Assembly: GCA_964195945.1 (NCBI GenBank) | Contig: CAXMRC010000174.1 | Span: 1-32,879, forward strand | DNA length: 32,879 bases | Source of the DNA: JAAETI01 sp964195945 | GTDB lineage: Bacteria; Actinomycetota; Acidimicrobiia; Spongiisociales; UBA5794 | Direction: 5' to 3' | Part shown: in pieces, positions 1 through 8,093 of the stretch | How positions within the stretch are numbered: position 1 is the first letter of the stretch | Layout of the letters: every line of letters starts with the position of its first letter | Translations under genes and position numbers: made by a program | Notes under the pieces: model-generated | Seen by the model: the letters and a program-made list of their open reading frames with translations, nothing else | The model's database searches: none | What the model was told of the DNA's origin: nothing

Positions 1-708
1 GATGGCCGTCCACCGCAGGGGCAACCGTAGATTCACCGGACTGGACAGAACGATATCTGGCTTGATCTTGAGTTCCTCGAGATCAATGTCAGGCTGATAG
101 AAACGGTTGAATAGCACCAGCCCGTCAGCTCCTGCTTCAACCAGCCGGCGACACATTGACGCCGTTGAGGAGAAATACGGGGAGATTTTGACCGCAAGCG
201 GAATGTCGATTGACCCGCGGACGTCCTGCACCAGATCGATGTAGCCCTGCTCGATTTCGCCGCCGGTCATCTCGATGTCGGTCGCAACGCGATATACGTT
301 CAGCTCAAGAGCGTCGGCTCCGGCTTCTTGCATCGTCTTGGCGTATGCGGTCCATCCACCGGGAGACATACCGTTGAGGCTGGCAATGACCGGAATGGTC
401 AGATTGTCCTTCGCTGTCTCCAAAAGATTCAGATAGCGATCGGGTCCGGTGTTGTACCCCTCCATCTCCGGCATGTAACCACCGAACGACTCCGGAGAGA
501 TGGCCGAGCCGTATTCGTAGAGGTCGAAGACGGCCCACGAATCGTGCTCGATCTGCTCTTCGAACAGCGAAGGCAGGACCACCGCCGCGGCACCGGCTTC
601 CTCGAGTTGAATCAGGGTTTCTAGTTTGCCGGTCAATGGTGAGGCCGAGGCGACAAGCGGGCTGGCCAGGTCGAGCCCCAGGTACTTTGTTGTGATATCG
701 ACGGTCAT
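1..708 (-). CDS. Dihydroorotate dehydrogenase-like flavoprotein (3' end off window)
   Basis: The translated part (236 codons) begins MTVDITTKYLGLDLASPLV and reads as an FMN-binding TIM barrel of the dihydroorotate dehydrogenase superfamily: an early SASPLTG strand-loop, a NLTIPVIASLNG strand near residue 105, ELNVYRVATD near residue 140 and the AVKISPYFSS strand with the flavin-contacting lysine near residue 175. The classical Asn-x-Ser-x-Pro-Asn substrate loop of true PyrD enzymes is replaced by Asn-Val-Tyr, so orotate formation is doubtful. The ATG overlaps the nifJ stop as ATGA, with GGAGGTGGAC upstream as ribosome binding site, so it is translationally coupled to nifJ. A role alongside pyruvate:ferredoxin oxidoreductase, perhaps as a ferredoxin-linked flavoenzyme, is inference. 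The C-terminus lies beyond base 1. Confidence 0.85.
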   Translation of the reverse strand, partial: MTVDITTKYLGLDLASPLVASASPLTGKLETLIQLEEAGAAAVVLPSLFEEQIEHDSWAVFDLYEYGSAISPESFGGYMPEMEGYNTGPDRYLNLLETAKDNLTIPVIASLNGMSPGGWTAYAKTMQEAGADALELNVYRVATDIEMTGGEIEQGYIDLVQDVRGSIDIPLAVKISPYFSSTASMCRRLVEAGADGLVLFNRFYQPDIDLEELKIKPDIVLSSPVNLRLPLRWTAI

Positions 709-3700
709 TCGTCCACCTCCTCGTCTACGAACTCCGCAGTCCGCTCTACATGGATCATTTGCTCATAGAGATGCCAGCGATTGTCGATGTCGTCCTGCGC
801 TTGATCCATGAGCTCGTCGTAGTGCTCAGGGTTGGCCCTGGCCAACATCGCGAATCTGCCTTCTGATTTCGCAAAGTCTCTGAAGGACATCTTCGGAGCT
901 CTGCTGTCCAGTTTCATCGCCGGTCGGCCCTCAGCCTCTTCGGCAGGATTGAACCGGTACAGAGGCCAGTAGCCGCTGTCTGCCGCTTCCTTCTGGTGCG
1001 ACATCATCGTTGACATGTCGATCCCGTGAGCGATACACGGGCTGAACGCGATGATCAGTGACGGACCATCATGCGCCTCTGCCTCGGCGAATGCCTTGGC
1101 CACCTGTGTCATGTTGGCACCCATTGACACTTGTGCCACGTACACGTTGCCGTACGACATGGCGATCATGCCGAGGTCTTTCTTGGCGGTTGCCTTGCCG
1201 CCAGACGCGAACTTGGCAACGGCGGCCCGTGGTGTCGCCTTAGATGCCTGGCCACCGGTGTTTGAGTACACCTCGGTGTCGAGGACAAGGATGTTGACGT
1301 CGCGGCTGGATGCCAGCACATGATCGAGACCGCCAAAGCCAATGTCGTACGCCCAGCCGTCTCCACCGATAATCCACACACCCATCCGGACCAGGTAGTC
1401 CGTGATGCTGTCGAGTCGCTTGGCTTGTGGCGAATCCATTGTTGCCAAGGTTCGTTTCAGTTCAGCAACCCGGTCGCGCTGCTTAGCGATACCCTCTTCA
1501 TCTGACTGGTCGGCGTCGAGAATTTCACTTGCCAGCCCGCCAATCTCTGGACCCAGCTCAGTAACGAGGTTGCGAGCCATGGCACTCTGCTGATCGACTG
1601 CGAGCCGCATCCCGAAGCCGAACTCAGCATTGTCTTCGAACAGTGAGTTCGACCACGCAGGGCCACGCCCGTTGTCGTCAACTGCGTACGGCGTCGATGG
1701 CAGGTTTCCTCCATAGATCGAGGAACAGCCGGTGGCGTTGGCAATCACGACACGATCACCGAACATCTGGCTCATCAGCTTGATATATGGCGTCTCGCCG
1801 CATCCGGCACACGCACCGCTGTACTCGAACAGTGGCTTGAGGACCTGGGACCCCTTGACCGTTTCCGGCTTGGTCTTGGTGCGGTCCCACTCTGGGATGG
1901 AGAGGAAGAACTCGTAGTTCTCCTTCTCAACCTCGAGATTGTCGGACAGCGAGGCCATGTTGATGGCTTTGTGCTTGACTTCTTCCTTGCTCTTGGCCGG
2001 GCAGACGTTGACACAGACACCGCACCCGGTGCAGTCCTCGGGGGCTACCTGGATGGTGGTGTTCATGCCTGCAAAGTCGCGGCCCTTCCACGGCTTGGAT
2101 TGGAAGGAGTCGGGTGCGCTCTCGACAGCCGAGGGGTCGTATACCTTGAGTCTGATGGCGGCGTGCGGGCAAACCAGCGCACAACGGGCACAATCGATAC
2201 AAATCTCGGGATCCCAGATCGGGATTTCCAGGGCGATGCCGCGCTTCTCAAACTGTGTTGTCGCGGTCGGGAACGTACCGTCGATAGGCATGGCGCTCAC
2301 GGGGAGCAGATCGCCCTTGCCGGACGCAATCATGGCGGTGACACGCTTCACGAAGTCAGGTGCATCCGCCGGCACCGGCTCGACCAGTGTGGTCGTCGAA
2401 CTGACTGCACCGGGTACGGCTACCTCTTCAAGTGCCGCCAAAGAGGAATCGACGGCCGCGTAGTTCCTGTCCAAGATGACCTGGCCCCGCTTGCTGTAGG
2501 CCTTTTTGATGCCGCCCTTGATAGCGGCGATGGCCTCGTCGTGGGGGAGAACATCGGCGAGAGCGAAGAAGCACGTCTGTAAGATTGTGTTGACCCGCCC
2601 GCCGAGCCCGACTTCCTTGGCGACACTATTGGCGTCAACCACGAAGAACTTCAGGTTCTTGTCGATGATATGTCGCTGGGCGTTGGCCGTCAGGTGGTCC
2701 CATACTTCGGCAGCGCTGTAGGGGCTGTTAAGCAGGAACGATGCACCTTCGTCGGCAACGTCGAGTACGTCGATCTTCTCCATGAAATTGAACTGGTGGC
2801 AGGCCACGAAGTTCGCTTTCTTGATCAGATACGTTGATGTGATCTTGTTGGGGCCGAAACGAAGGTGAGATACGGTCATCGCACCAGACTTTTTCGAGTC
2901 GTATACGAAGTATGCCTGGCTGTTGAGGTCGGTGTTTTCGCCGATGATCTTCACCGAGTTCTTGTTAGCACCGACGGTTCCGTCGGCACCGAGCCCGTAG
3001 AACACAGCCTGAACAACGTCTTTGCCCTCGGACCAGCCGCGGGTAACCGGCAGGCTGGTGTGGGTCACGTCGTCGGTAATACCGATGGTGAAGTGATTCT
3101 TCGGCACGTCTTTGTTGAGCTCGTCGAGAACCGTCATGACCATCGCCGGATCGAACTCTTTCGATGACAGGCCGTAGCGTCCGCCGATGACTTTGGGGCC
3201 GTTTCCCCTTTCCGCAAACGCCGTAACGATGTCTAGATAGAGAGGATCGCCGGTTGCGCCTGGTTCTTTGGTACGGTCGAGAACCGCAACGCTCTTGACG
3301 GATGCTGGGAGCGCATCGATGAAGTGATCGATGGAGAAGGGACGGTAGAGGTGGACCGTGAGCATCCCGACTTTCTCCCCATCGGCGACCAAACGGTCGA
3401 TCGCCTGGTGAGCTGCGCCTGCGCCCGAGCCCATGAGTACGACGACACGCTCTGCGTCTGGGGCACCGTGATAGTCAAAGAGGCGGTATTGGCGGCCGGT
3501 CAGTCCAGCCAGTTTGTCCATTTCCTCTTGAACGATGCCGGGGACTGCGTCGTAGTACACATTGGCTGCTTCACGGGCCTGGAAGAACACATCGGGGTTC
3601 TGCGCAGTACCGCGCAGTTTGGGAGCATTCGGATTGAGGGCACGGAGGCGATGTTCGATAACGAGGTCGTCGTTGATCATCGTGCGAATGGTGTCGTCGT

Positions 3701-4259
3701 CGACAGAGCGGATTTTGGCGATCTCGTGTGACGTGCGGAACCCATCAAAGAAGTGCAGGAAAGGAATCCGGGTCCGTAACGTCGCGGCGTGGGCAATCAA
3801 AGCCAGGTCTTGGGCTTCTTGAACCGATGATGAGGCGAGCAAAGCGAACCCGGTTTGCCGTGCGGACATGACATCCGAGTGGTCGCCAAAGATGCTCAAA
3901 GCGTGTGTGGCGAGGGTGCGAGCGGCAACATGGATGACGTTTGGTGTCAGTTCACCGGCGATCTTGTACATATTCGGGATCATCAAGAGAAGACCCTGTG
4001 AAGCGGTGAACGTCGTACACAGAGCGCCCGCTTGCAGGGCGCCGTGGACCGCACCGGCTGCCCCGCCTTCGCTCTGCATCTCGGTGACATCGGGGACGAC
4101 ACCCCAAATGTTCTCTTTTCCTACTTGGGACCAAGCATCGGCAAGTTCACCCATTGGGGAGGCCGGGGTGATCGGATAGATGGCGATAACTTCTGATACC
4201 GCATGGGCAACTCTGGTGGCAGCCTCATTCCCGTCAACCATGATGTTTTGGGCAGTCAA
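705..4259 (-). CDS. nifJ: Pyruvate:ferredoxin (flavodoxin) oxidoreductase
   Basis: This single-chain enzyme of 1184 residues, the usual length for NifJ, oxidatively decarboxylates pyruvate with CoA to acetyl-CoA and CO2 while reducing ferredoxin. The N-terminus carries the pyrimidine-binding fold with the AIYPITPASPMGE motif near residue 30. A ferredoxin-like insert has two 4Fe-4S motifs, CIDCARCALVCP near 686 and CTGCGVCVNVCP near 743. The C-terminal TPP domain has CAGCGETPY near 816 (proximal cluster), and GDGWAYDIGFGG near 966 as the Mg-TPP site, followed by TEVYSNTGGQAS. The start is TTG at 4259 with GAGGAG five bases upstream. It is followed, with a 4-base overlap, by a DHOD-like gene. 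Reduced ferredoxin could feed the wider redox network that includes the nearby hydrogenase; this is inference. The identity is secure. Confidence 0.98.
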   Translation of the reverse strand: MTAQNIMVDGNEAATRVAHAVSEVIAIYPITPASPMGELADAWSQVGKENIWGVVPDVTEMQSEGGAAGAVHGALQAGALCTTFTASQGLLLMIPNMYKIAGELTPNVIHVAARTLATHALSIFGDHSDVMSARQTGFALLASSSVQEAQDLALIAHAATLRTRIPFLHFFDGFRTSHEIAKIRSVDDDTIRTMINDDLVIEHRLRALNPNAPKLRGTAQNPDVFFQAREAANVYYDAVPGIVQEEMDKLAGLTGRQYRLFDYHGAPDAERVVVLMGSGAGAAHQAIDRLVADGEKVGMLTVHLYRPFSIDHFIDALPASVKSVAVLDRTKEPGATGDPLYLDIVTAFAERGNGPKVIGGRYGLSSKEFDPAMVMTVLDELNKDVPKNHFTIGITDDVTHTSLPVTRGWSEGKDVVQAVFYGLGADGTVGANKNSVKIIGENTDLNSQAYFVYDSKKSGAMTVSHLRFGPNKITSTYLIKKANFVACHQFNFMEKIDVLDVADEGASFLLNSPYSAAEVWDHLTANAQRHIIDKNLKFFVVDANSVAKEVGLGGRVNTILQTCFFALADVLPHDEAIAAIKGGIKKAYSKRGQVILDRNYAAVDSSLAALEEVAVPGAVSSTTTLVEPVPADAPDFVKRVTAMIASGKGDLLPVSAMPIDGTFPTATTQFEKRGIALEIPIWDPEICIDCARCALVCPHAAIRLKVYDPSAVESAPDSFQSKPWKGRDFAGMNTTIQVAPEDCTGCGVCVNVCPAKSKEEVKHKAINMASLSDNLEVEKENYEFFLSIPEWDRTKTKPETVKGSQVLKPLFEYSGACAGCGETPYIKLMSQMFGDRVVIANATGCSSIYGGNLPSTPYAVDDNGRGPAWSNSLFEDNAEFGFGMRLAVDQQSAMARNLVTELGPEIGGLASEILDADQSDEEGIAKQRDRVAELKRTLATMDSPQAKRLDSITDYLVRMGVWIIGGDGWAYDIGFGGLDHVLASSRDVNILVLDTEVYSNTGGQASKATPRAAVAKFASGGKATAKKDLGMIAMSYGNVYVAQVSMGANMTQVAKAFAEAEAHDGPSLIIAFSPCIAHGIDMSTMMSHQKEAADSGYWPLYRFNPAEEAEGRPAMKLDSRAPKMSFRDFAKSEGRFAMLARANPEHYDELMDQAQDDIDNRWHLYEQMIHVERTAEFVDEEVDE

Positions 4260-4268
4260 AGTAGCTCC

Positions 4269-4394
4269 TCAGCTCGAGGTGGCTTCATACTTGCGATTTG
4301 GGCCGCGGTGTCGGTAGGCCCATAAGTCCTCAGGCAGTAGGCCGAGTGTCGACAAATGTGCACCTGCGGACGGCAGTTTTCGCGGCGAATTCAC
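4269..4394 (-). CDS. Possible 41-residue leader peptide or small protein upstream of nifJ
   Basis: A short frame starts at GTG 4394 with GAGGGTGA upstream and ends in TGA at 4271-4269. That stop codon overlaps the GAGGAG ribosome binding site of nifJ, an arrangement that would permit translational coupling. The peptide ends with Leu-Pro-Glu-Asp-Leu-Trp-Ala-Tyr-Arg-His-Arg-Gly-Pro-Asn-Arg. The frame stays open further upstream to a TTG at 4457. I do not recognise the sequence, and an open frame this short could arise by chance. Confidence 0.25.
   Translation of the reverse strand: MNSPRKLPSAGAHLSTLGLLPEDLWAYRHRGPNRKYEATSS
4379..4389. promoter_or_regulatory. 11-bp palindrome in the nifJ upstream region
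   Basis: TTCGCGGCGAA is a perfect inverted repeat around a central G, lying 120-130 bases upstream of the nifJ start in the 204-base gap 4260-4463. It could be an operator half-site pair, but it is short and GC-rich, so chance is likely. Apart from this and the possible small frame, the gap holds no clear promoter or terminator. Confidence 0.2.
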
Positions 4395-4443
4395 GGCATC
4401 TTCACCCTCAGGCCACGAACCGTTGCGCAATCTGTGAGAGGTT

Positions 4444-4487
4444 GTCACGATCGGCAAGGACGATCATCCTTCGTCACAATCGGCAAG
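4444..4487. repeat. Imperfect 15-bp direct repeat at the 3' end of the GDPD gene
   Basis: GTCACGATCGGCAAG (4444-4458) recurs as GTCACAATCGGCAAG (4473-4487) with one mismatch and a 29-base period. One copy encodes the last residues of the phosphodiesterase and the other lies just past its stop codon. This looks like a small tandem duplication. The bases between, AAGGA and TCCTT around the stop, could form a weak hairpin. Confidence 0.5.
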
Positions 4488-5456
4488 CCACCCATCGGTA
4501 CCCAACACGAGGTCTGGCCTGTCGGTGATGATCCCTGCTGTGCCCATCGCCAACAGCGCACACACATCGTCTTGCTTGTTCACTGTCCACGGGATGACGT
4601 CAAGACCCGCCTCGGTGGCTGCCGCAACGAGATCAGCAGACAGCATGCTGTGACGTGGCGACCAGATGGATGCTCCGGCGATCGCAAGGTCAGCCAGATC
4701 CGGGATGTCTTCGAAGGTCAGCGACGCCAAGCGGATCGAGGGCGCCAGCGTGTGCAATGCCCACAGCGAGCGGTGGTCGAAGCTCTGCACAATGACCCGG
4801 TCCTCGTAACCCCAGGCGGTGACCGAATCCGCCAGCGCTGTCTCGAACTCCGCGGGATTGGTCCCGTCGAAAGAGTCCCCAATGCTGTTTGGATTGCGTG
4901 GGTCCCGTTTCAACTCGATGTTGAACAGTACGGTGCCGGCGTTGGAGCGTTGGTCTTGGGTGACTGAGTCACTGGCTGCGTACCGGCTAACCATCTCGAA
5001 AAGGTCCTGCAAAGTTGCGATCCCGTAGCTGTCCCCAGCGATGTCGCCACTGTCGGCGGTTTGGTCCGGGTATGTTCCGGGATTCGGATTCAGGTCGCAG
5101 ATGTAGGTAGCGAGTTGGGCCGCGGTTAGATCGCGTACCAACGGTTCCTCGTCGGCCGAAGGCAGGGATGAGTCCGTGCCCCGACACTTGGTTGAGTCGA
5201 CCCTGGGGTCGTGCCAGATGACAGGGATGTCGTCTGCGGAGAGGTGGACGTCCAGCTCCAAGGTAGAAACCCCGGCATCCAGCGCAGCCTCGAATGAGGG
5301 CAGTGTGTTCTCCGGCCGAATCCCACGAGCTCCGCGATGGCCTTGTACATCCCATGAGTCGATGTTGGTCTGGGGTTCGGTGACGGTCTCCGTTTCCGGG
5401 GAGCAACCACTTGCCGCGATTGCGCCAACAATCAGGGTGATCAACACGAATCTCAA
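4464..5456 (-). CDS. Glycerophosphodiester phosphodiesterase, lipoprotein
   Basis: The product of 330 residues hydrolyses glycerophosphodiesters to glycerol-3-phosphate and an alcohol. The GDPD signature begins at about residue 37 with VQGHRGARG...PENT, followed by the metal ligands in LELDVHLS and the second histidine in IPVIWHDPRVD. EFETALADSV and the terminal PWTVN motif of the TIM barrel are also present. The TTG start at 5456 is chosen because GGGAAGG lies six bases upstream and the resulting N-terminus, MRFVLITLIVGAIAASGC, is a classic lipoprotein signal with the lipid-modified Cys at 18. A longer reading from 5591 would overlap the upstream protease gene and bury this signal. The protein is therefore predicted to be anchored outside the cytoplasmic membrane. 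It follows the hydrogenase protease by 82 bases and may be read through from it. Confidence 0.92.
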   Translation of the reverse strand: MRFVLITLIVGAIAASGCSPETETVTEPQTNIDSWDVQGHRGARGIRPENTLPSFEAALDAGVSTLELDVHLSADDIPVIWHDPRVDSTKCRGTDSSLPSADEEPLVRDLTAAQLATYICDLNPNPGTYPDQTADSGDIAGDSYGIATLQDLFEMVSRYAASDSVTQDQRSNAGTVLFNIELKRDPRNPNSIGDSFDGTNPAEFETALADSVTAWGYEDRVIVQSFDHRSLWALHTLAPSIRLASLTFEDIPDLADLAIAGASIWSPRHSMLSADLVAAATEAGLDVIPWTVNKQDDVCALLAMGTAGIITDRPDLVLGTDGWLADCDEG

Positions 5457-5538
5457 AAGGCGCCTTCCCGCGTGTTGGCTCAGGTTAGGAGGGGGATTCA
5501 CTCCAAGATAGGTCTGGTCACAGCGACAGCGACGAGCC

Positions 5539-5988
5539 CTAGGAAGCCAACTCCGCCAGAACTGCCCCGACAGCGGCAGCAACTCCGGCAATCACCGCAT
5601 CCGTCATGCCCTCACCGTTGTCGAAATCAGTTGCCTCGATTCCGATGAGAACCAACCCGTTGGGCAGCTTGCCGAGTAGCTTGCCCAACTCGATCGTGCC
5701 GATCAGACCAACGAGGTGGCTCGACTGGCCAATACCCATCCGATCCGGGAGATCGTCGTCGGTGAAACGGTGGATCGTTCCGGGATCGGCCCCGGTGACC
5801 ACAGCGTCGACCATCACAACAGTCGGCGCCAGTGCAAAGGCGTCGAGGAGGCGGGTGGGCTCACCATCGCTCTCCACGAGAGCAATCTGATCGCCGAGGC
5901 GAACCCGGAGTTGGTCGATAACCTCGAATCCGGCAGCGTCGTCACGGCGCCAGCGATTGCCAACGCCGATGACGACTGCCTCGGTCAC
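5539..5988 (-). CDS. [NiFe] hydrogenase maturation protease (HyaD/HybD family)
   Basis: This 149-residue protein has the family's N-terminal GVGNRWRRDDAAG motif (residues 8-20) and the nickel-sensing acidic residue in EVIDQL, followed by VVMVDAVVTGADPGTI and GQSSHLVGL. The family is an endopeptidase that removes the C-terminal tail of the hydrogenase large subunit after nickel insertion. It starts with GTG eight bases after the large-subunit stop, so it is the last gene of the hydrogenase operon. Its substrate is probably the tail after the terminal His of the adjacent HydA. The length is normal for the family. The ribosome binding site is weak. The other maturation genes (hypA-F) are not in this window. 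Confidence 0.93.
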   Translation of the reverse strand: MTEAVVIGVGNRWRRDDAAGFEVIDQLRVRLGDQIALVESDGEPTRLLDAFALAPTVVMVDAVVTGADPGTIHRFTDDDLPDRMGIGQSSHLVGLIGTIELGKLLGKLPNGLVLIGIEATDFDNGEGMTDAVIAGVAAAVGAVLAELAS

Positions 5989-5996
5989 TGTGTCTT

Positions 5997-7298
5997 CTAT
6001 GAGTTGATCCGCTCAATGTTGACGGTGAGGAAGTGAGTTGCACACGAGATGCACGGGTCGTAGTTGCGGATCGACTGCTCCAACACCCAGCTGAGTTCGT
6101 CATCCGGGAGATGGAGAGAGGCCTCGAGAACGGTCCGAAGATCATCTTCGATCGTTAGCTGGTTCTGCGCCGTCGGCGGCACTATCTGCGCCTTCAAGAT
6201 CCGACCATTGCTGTCGAGCTCGTAGCGGTGATACAGCATGCCGCGGGGGGCTTCCGACGCACCGTGTCCGACGCCAGCATGGATGTTCATCTCGATGGCT
6301 GGAGCCGCCGGCTCCTCGTACTGATCTATGATCCGGAGTGCTTCTTCGACCGCATAGAGCGTCTCAATGCCACGCACGATGATGCTCTTGAACGGATTGC
6401 GCACAACCGGTCCGAGACCAACCTCAATAGCGACATCCCGAGCGGTCGGCGTTAGCTTCTCAAAGTTGAGCGCATACCGTGCCAGAGGACCGACGTGGTA
6501 TGCCCCACGTTCCCGAATCCGAGAGTGCAACGCGTTGGAGCGTTCGACGTGCTCTTCGAGGAAATAGTCGTTGAACTCCGATACTGCAATGTCGAGACCC
6601 TTGCTGGAGACGATCCGTCCGTCATTGAACGGGTACTCGTGCGGATGGCTTAGCGCGACGAACTCGAAATCCTGCTCGATATCGGGGAAGGTGAACCCGG
6701 ATACCAGCTTCACGGTGTCGATTGCTGCATCCCTGGCCCATTCGAGCTCGGGGACGAGTGTCAGCAGTTCCTTCTTGGTTGGTGCCCGGTAGAACCCGCC
6801 CGTCTTGACGTTGACCGGGTGGATCTCGCGCCCACCGACGACCGTGACGATCGCGTTGCCCGCCTTCTTCAGCCGAAGGCCGAGCTCGACGACGTCCTTG
6901 TGGTCAGCCGCCATATGAATGGCGCTCTCATAACCAAGAAAATCAGGAGCATGCAGCAAGAACATGTGGAGGACGTGACTCTCGATCCACTCACCGCAGT
7001 ACAGCAATCGCCGCAGTTCCCGCAGTTGGCCGGTGACGGATGCGCCAAAGGCGTACTCCATTGCATGTACCGAGCTCATCTGATAGGCGACCGGACAGAT
7101 CCCGCAGATACGGGCCGTTATGTCCGGGGCATCGGAATATGGTCTTCCCTCGAGAAAGGCCTCGTAGAAGCGTGGTGGTTCGAAGATCCCGAACCTGACG
7201 TCCTCGATGACTCCATCGACGACCTTGACATGCATCTCGCCTTCGCCTTCGACGCGGGCGAGGTAGTCAACATCGATCTTTCTGACATCTGACGTCAT
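5997..7298 (-). CDS. hydA: [NiFe] hydrogenase large (alpha) subunit, group 3b type
   Basis: This 433-residue subunit holds the Ni-Fe active site. The N-terminal ligand motif RICGIC lies at about residues 63-68 and the C-terminal DPCISCATH about 14 residues from the end, giving the four cysteine ligands. Eleven residues follow the terminal His and should be removed by the adjacent protease. The ATG at 7298 has GGAGGA eight bases upstream. A GTG at 7304 would overlap the small-subunit stop by four bases but sits too close to the Shine-Dalgarno. The gene order HydB-HydG-HydD-HydA and the heterotetrameric partners point to the soluble NAD(P)-coupled sulfhydrogenase family (group 3b), which interconverts H2 and NAD(P)H and may reduce polysulfide. 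The subgroup is inferred from partners rather than phylogeny. Confidence 0.96.
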   Translation of the reverse strand: MTSDVRKIDVDYLARVEGEGEMHVKVVDGVIEDVRFGIFEPPRFYEAFLEGRPYSDAPDITARICGICPVAYQMSSVHAMEYAFGASVTGQLRELRRLLYCGEWIESHVLHMFLLHAPDFLGYESAIHMAADHKDVVELGLRLKKAGNAIVTVVGGREIHPVNVKTGGFYRAPTKKELLTLVPELEWARDAAIDTVKLVSGFTFPDIEQDFEFVALSHPHEYPFNDGRIVSSKGLDIAVSEFNDYFLEEHVERSNALHSRIRERGAYHVGPLARYALNFEKLTPTARDVAIEVGLGPVVRNPFKSIIVRGIETLYAVEEALRIIDQYEEPAAPAIEMNIHAGVGHGASEAPRGMLYHRYELDSNGRILKAQIVPPTAQNQLTIEDDLRTVLEASLHLPDDELSWVLEQSIRNYDPCISCATHFLTVNIERINS

Positions 7299-7300
7299 AA

Positions 7301-8092
7301 TCACTCTCCTCCGACCACGGCGAGCGCCTCGTGATAGTCACTCGTGATGCGGAACGGCTCGGCATATGCATTGAAGCTGCGGAAGGCATCGACCAGACCA
7401 CGGTGGCTTACCCCGAGACCCTGCCAGGCGGCAGCCAGCATGTCGGTGTTGGGACTCTCCATTGGGCCAAAACAGCCGTAGCAGCCCCGGTTATACGACG
7501 GACAGATCGCTCCGCAGCCCGCCTGGGTGACCGGCCCAAGACAGGGTGTGCCATGGCTGACCATCACACAAGGTGTGCCCTTGCGTTTGCATTCGACGCA
7601 GACGCTGTATTCGGGAATGTTGGGCCGTCGCCCCTGGACAAATGCCTTCACCACCTCGACCAGAGCCATCTTGTCGACCGGGCACCCGCGCAGTTCGAAA
7701 TCGACTTCCACGTGATTCTGGATCGGCGTTGATGTCTCCAGGATGTCGAGATATTCCGGATGGGCATACACCGCTTGGGAAAACAGCTCTGTGTCTTTCC
7801 AGTTCCGCAGCGCTTGGATCCCGCCTGCGGTGGCGCAAGCTCCAATAGTGACGAGGAACTTCGATTGCCGACGAATCTCGTGGATTCGTTCTGCATCGTG
7901 TGGCGTTGTGATTGAGCCCTCGATCAGCGTCAAATCGTACGGCCCGTCGACGACTTCGCGCGATGCCTCGGGGAAGTTGGCGATATGGACGACGCCGGCG
8001 ATGTCGAGGAGATGGTCCTCGACATCGAGAAGGCTGAGTTGGCACCCGTCACAAGACGCAAACTTGTAGACGGCAAGCTTTGGTAGAGCCAT
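7301..8092 (-). CDS. hydD: [NiFe] hydrogenase small (delta) subunit, group 3b type
   Basis: This 263-residue electron-transfer subunit carries the Fe-S relay next to the Ni-Fe site. The N-terminal YKFASCDGCQLSLLD motif (Cys 14 and 17) and TIGACATAGGIQ near residue 87 give the proximal cluster ligands. RGCPVD near 152 and a Cys-rich C-terminal half (CVECKRKGTPC, GPVTQAGCGAICPSYNRGCYGCFGP) supply further clusters. There is no Tat signal, consistent with a cytoplasmic enzyme. GGGAG sits six bases before the ATG. The start is one base after the hydG stop and the end abuts hydA. The length fits the family. Confidence 0.96.
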   Translation of the reverse strand: MALPKLAVYKFASCDGCQLSLLDVEDHLLDIAGVVHIANFPEASREVVDGPYDLTLIEGSITTPHDAERIHEIRRQSKFLVTIGACATAGGIQALRNWKDTELFSQAVYAHPEYLDILETSTPIQNHVEVDFELRGCPVDKMALVEVVKAFVQGRRPNIPEYSVCVECKRKGTPCVMVSHGTPCLGPVTQAGCGAICPSYNRGCYGCFGPMESPNTDMLAAAWQGLGVSHRGLVDAFRSFNAYAEPFRITSDYHEALAVVGGE

Positions 8093-8093
8093 C

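Noticed and set aside
1971..2582. 203-codon plus-strand frame within nifJ
   Set aside because: Antisense to the Fe-S domain coding region; no independent support.
4356..4967. 203-codon plus-strand frame over the GDPD 3' end
   Set aside because: Antisense shadow with no protein-like pattern.
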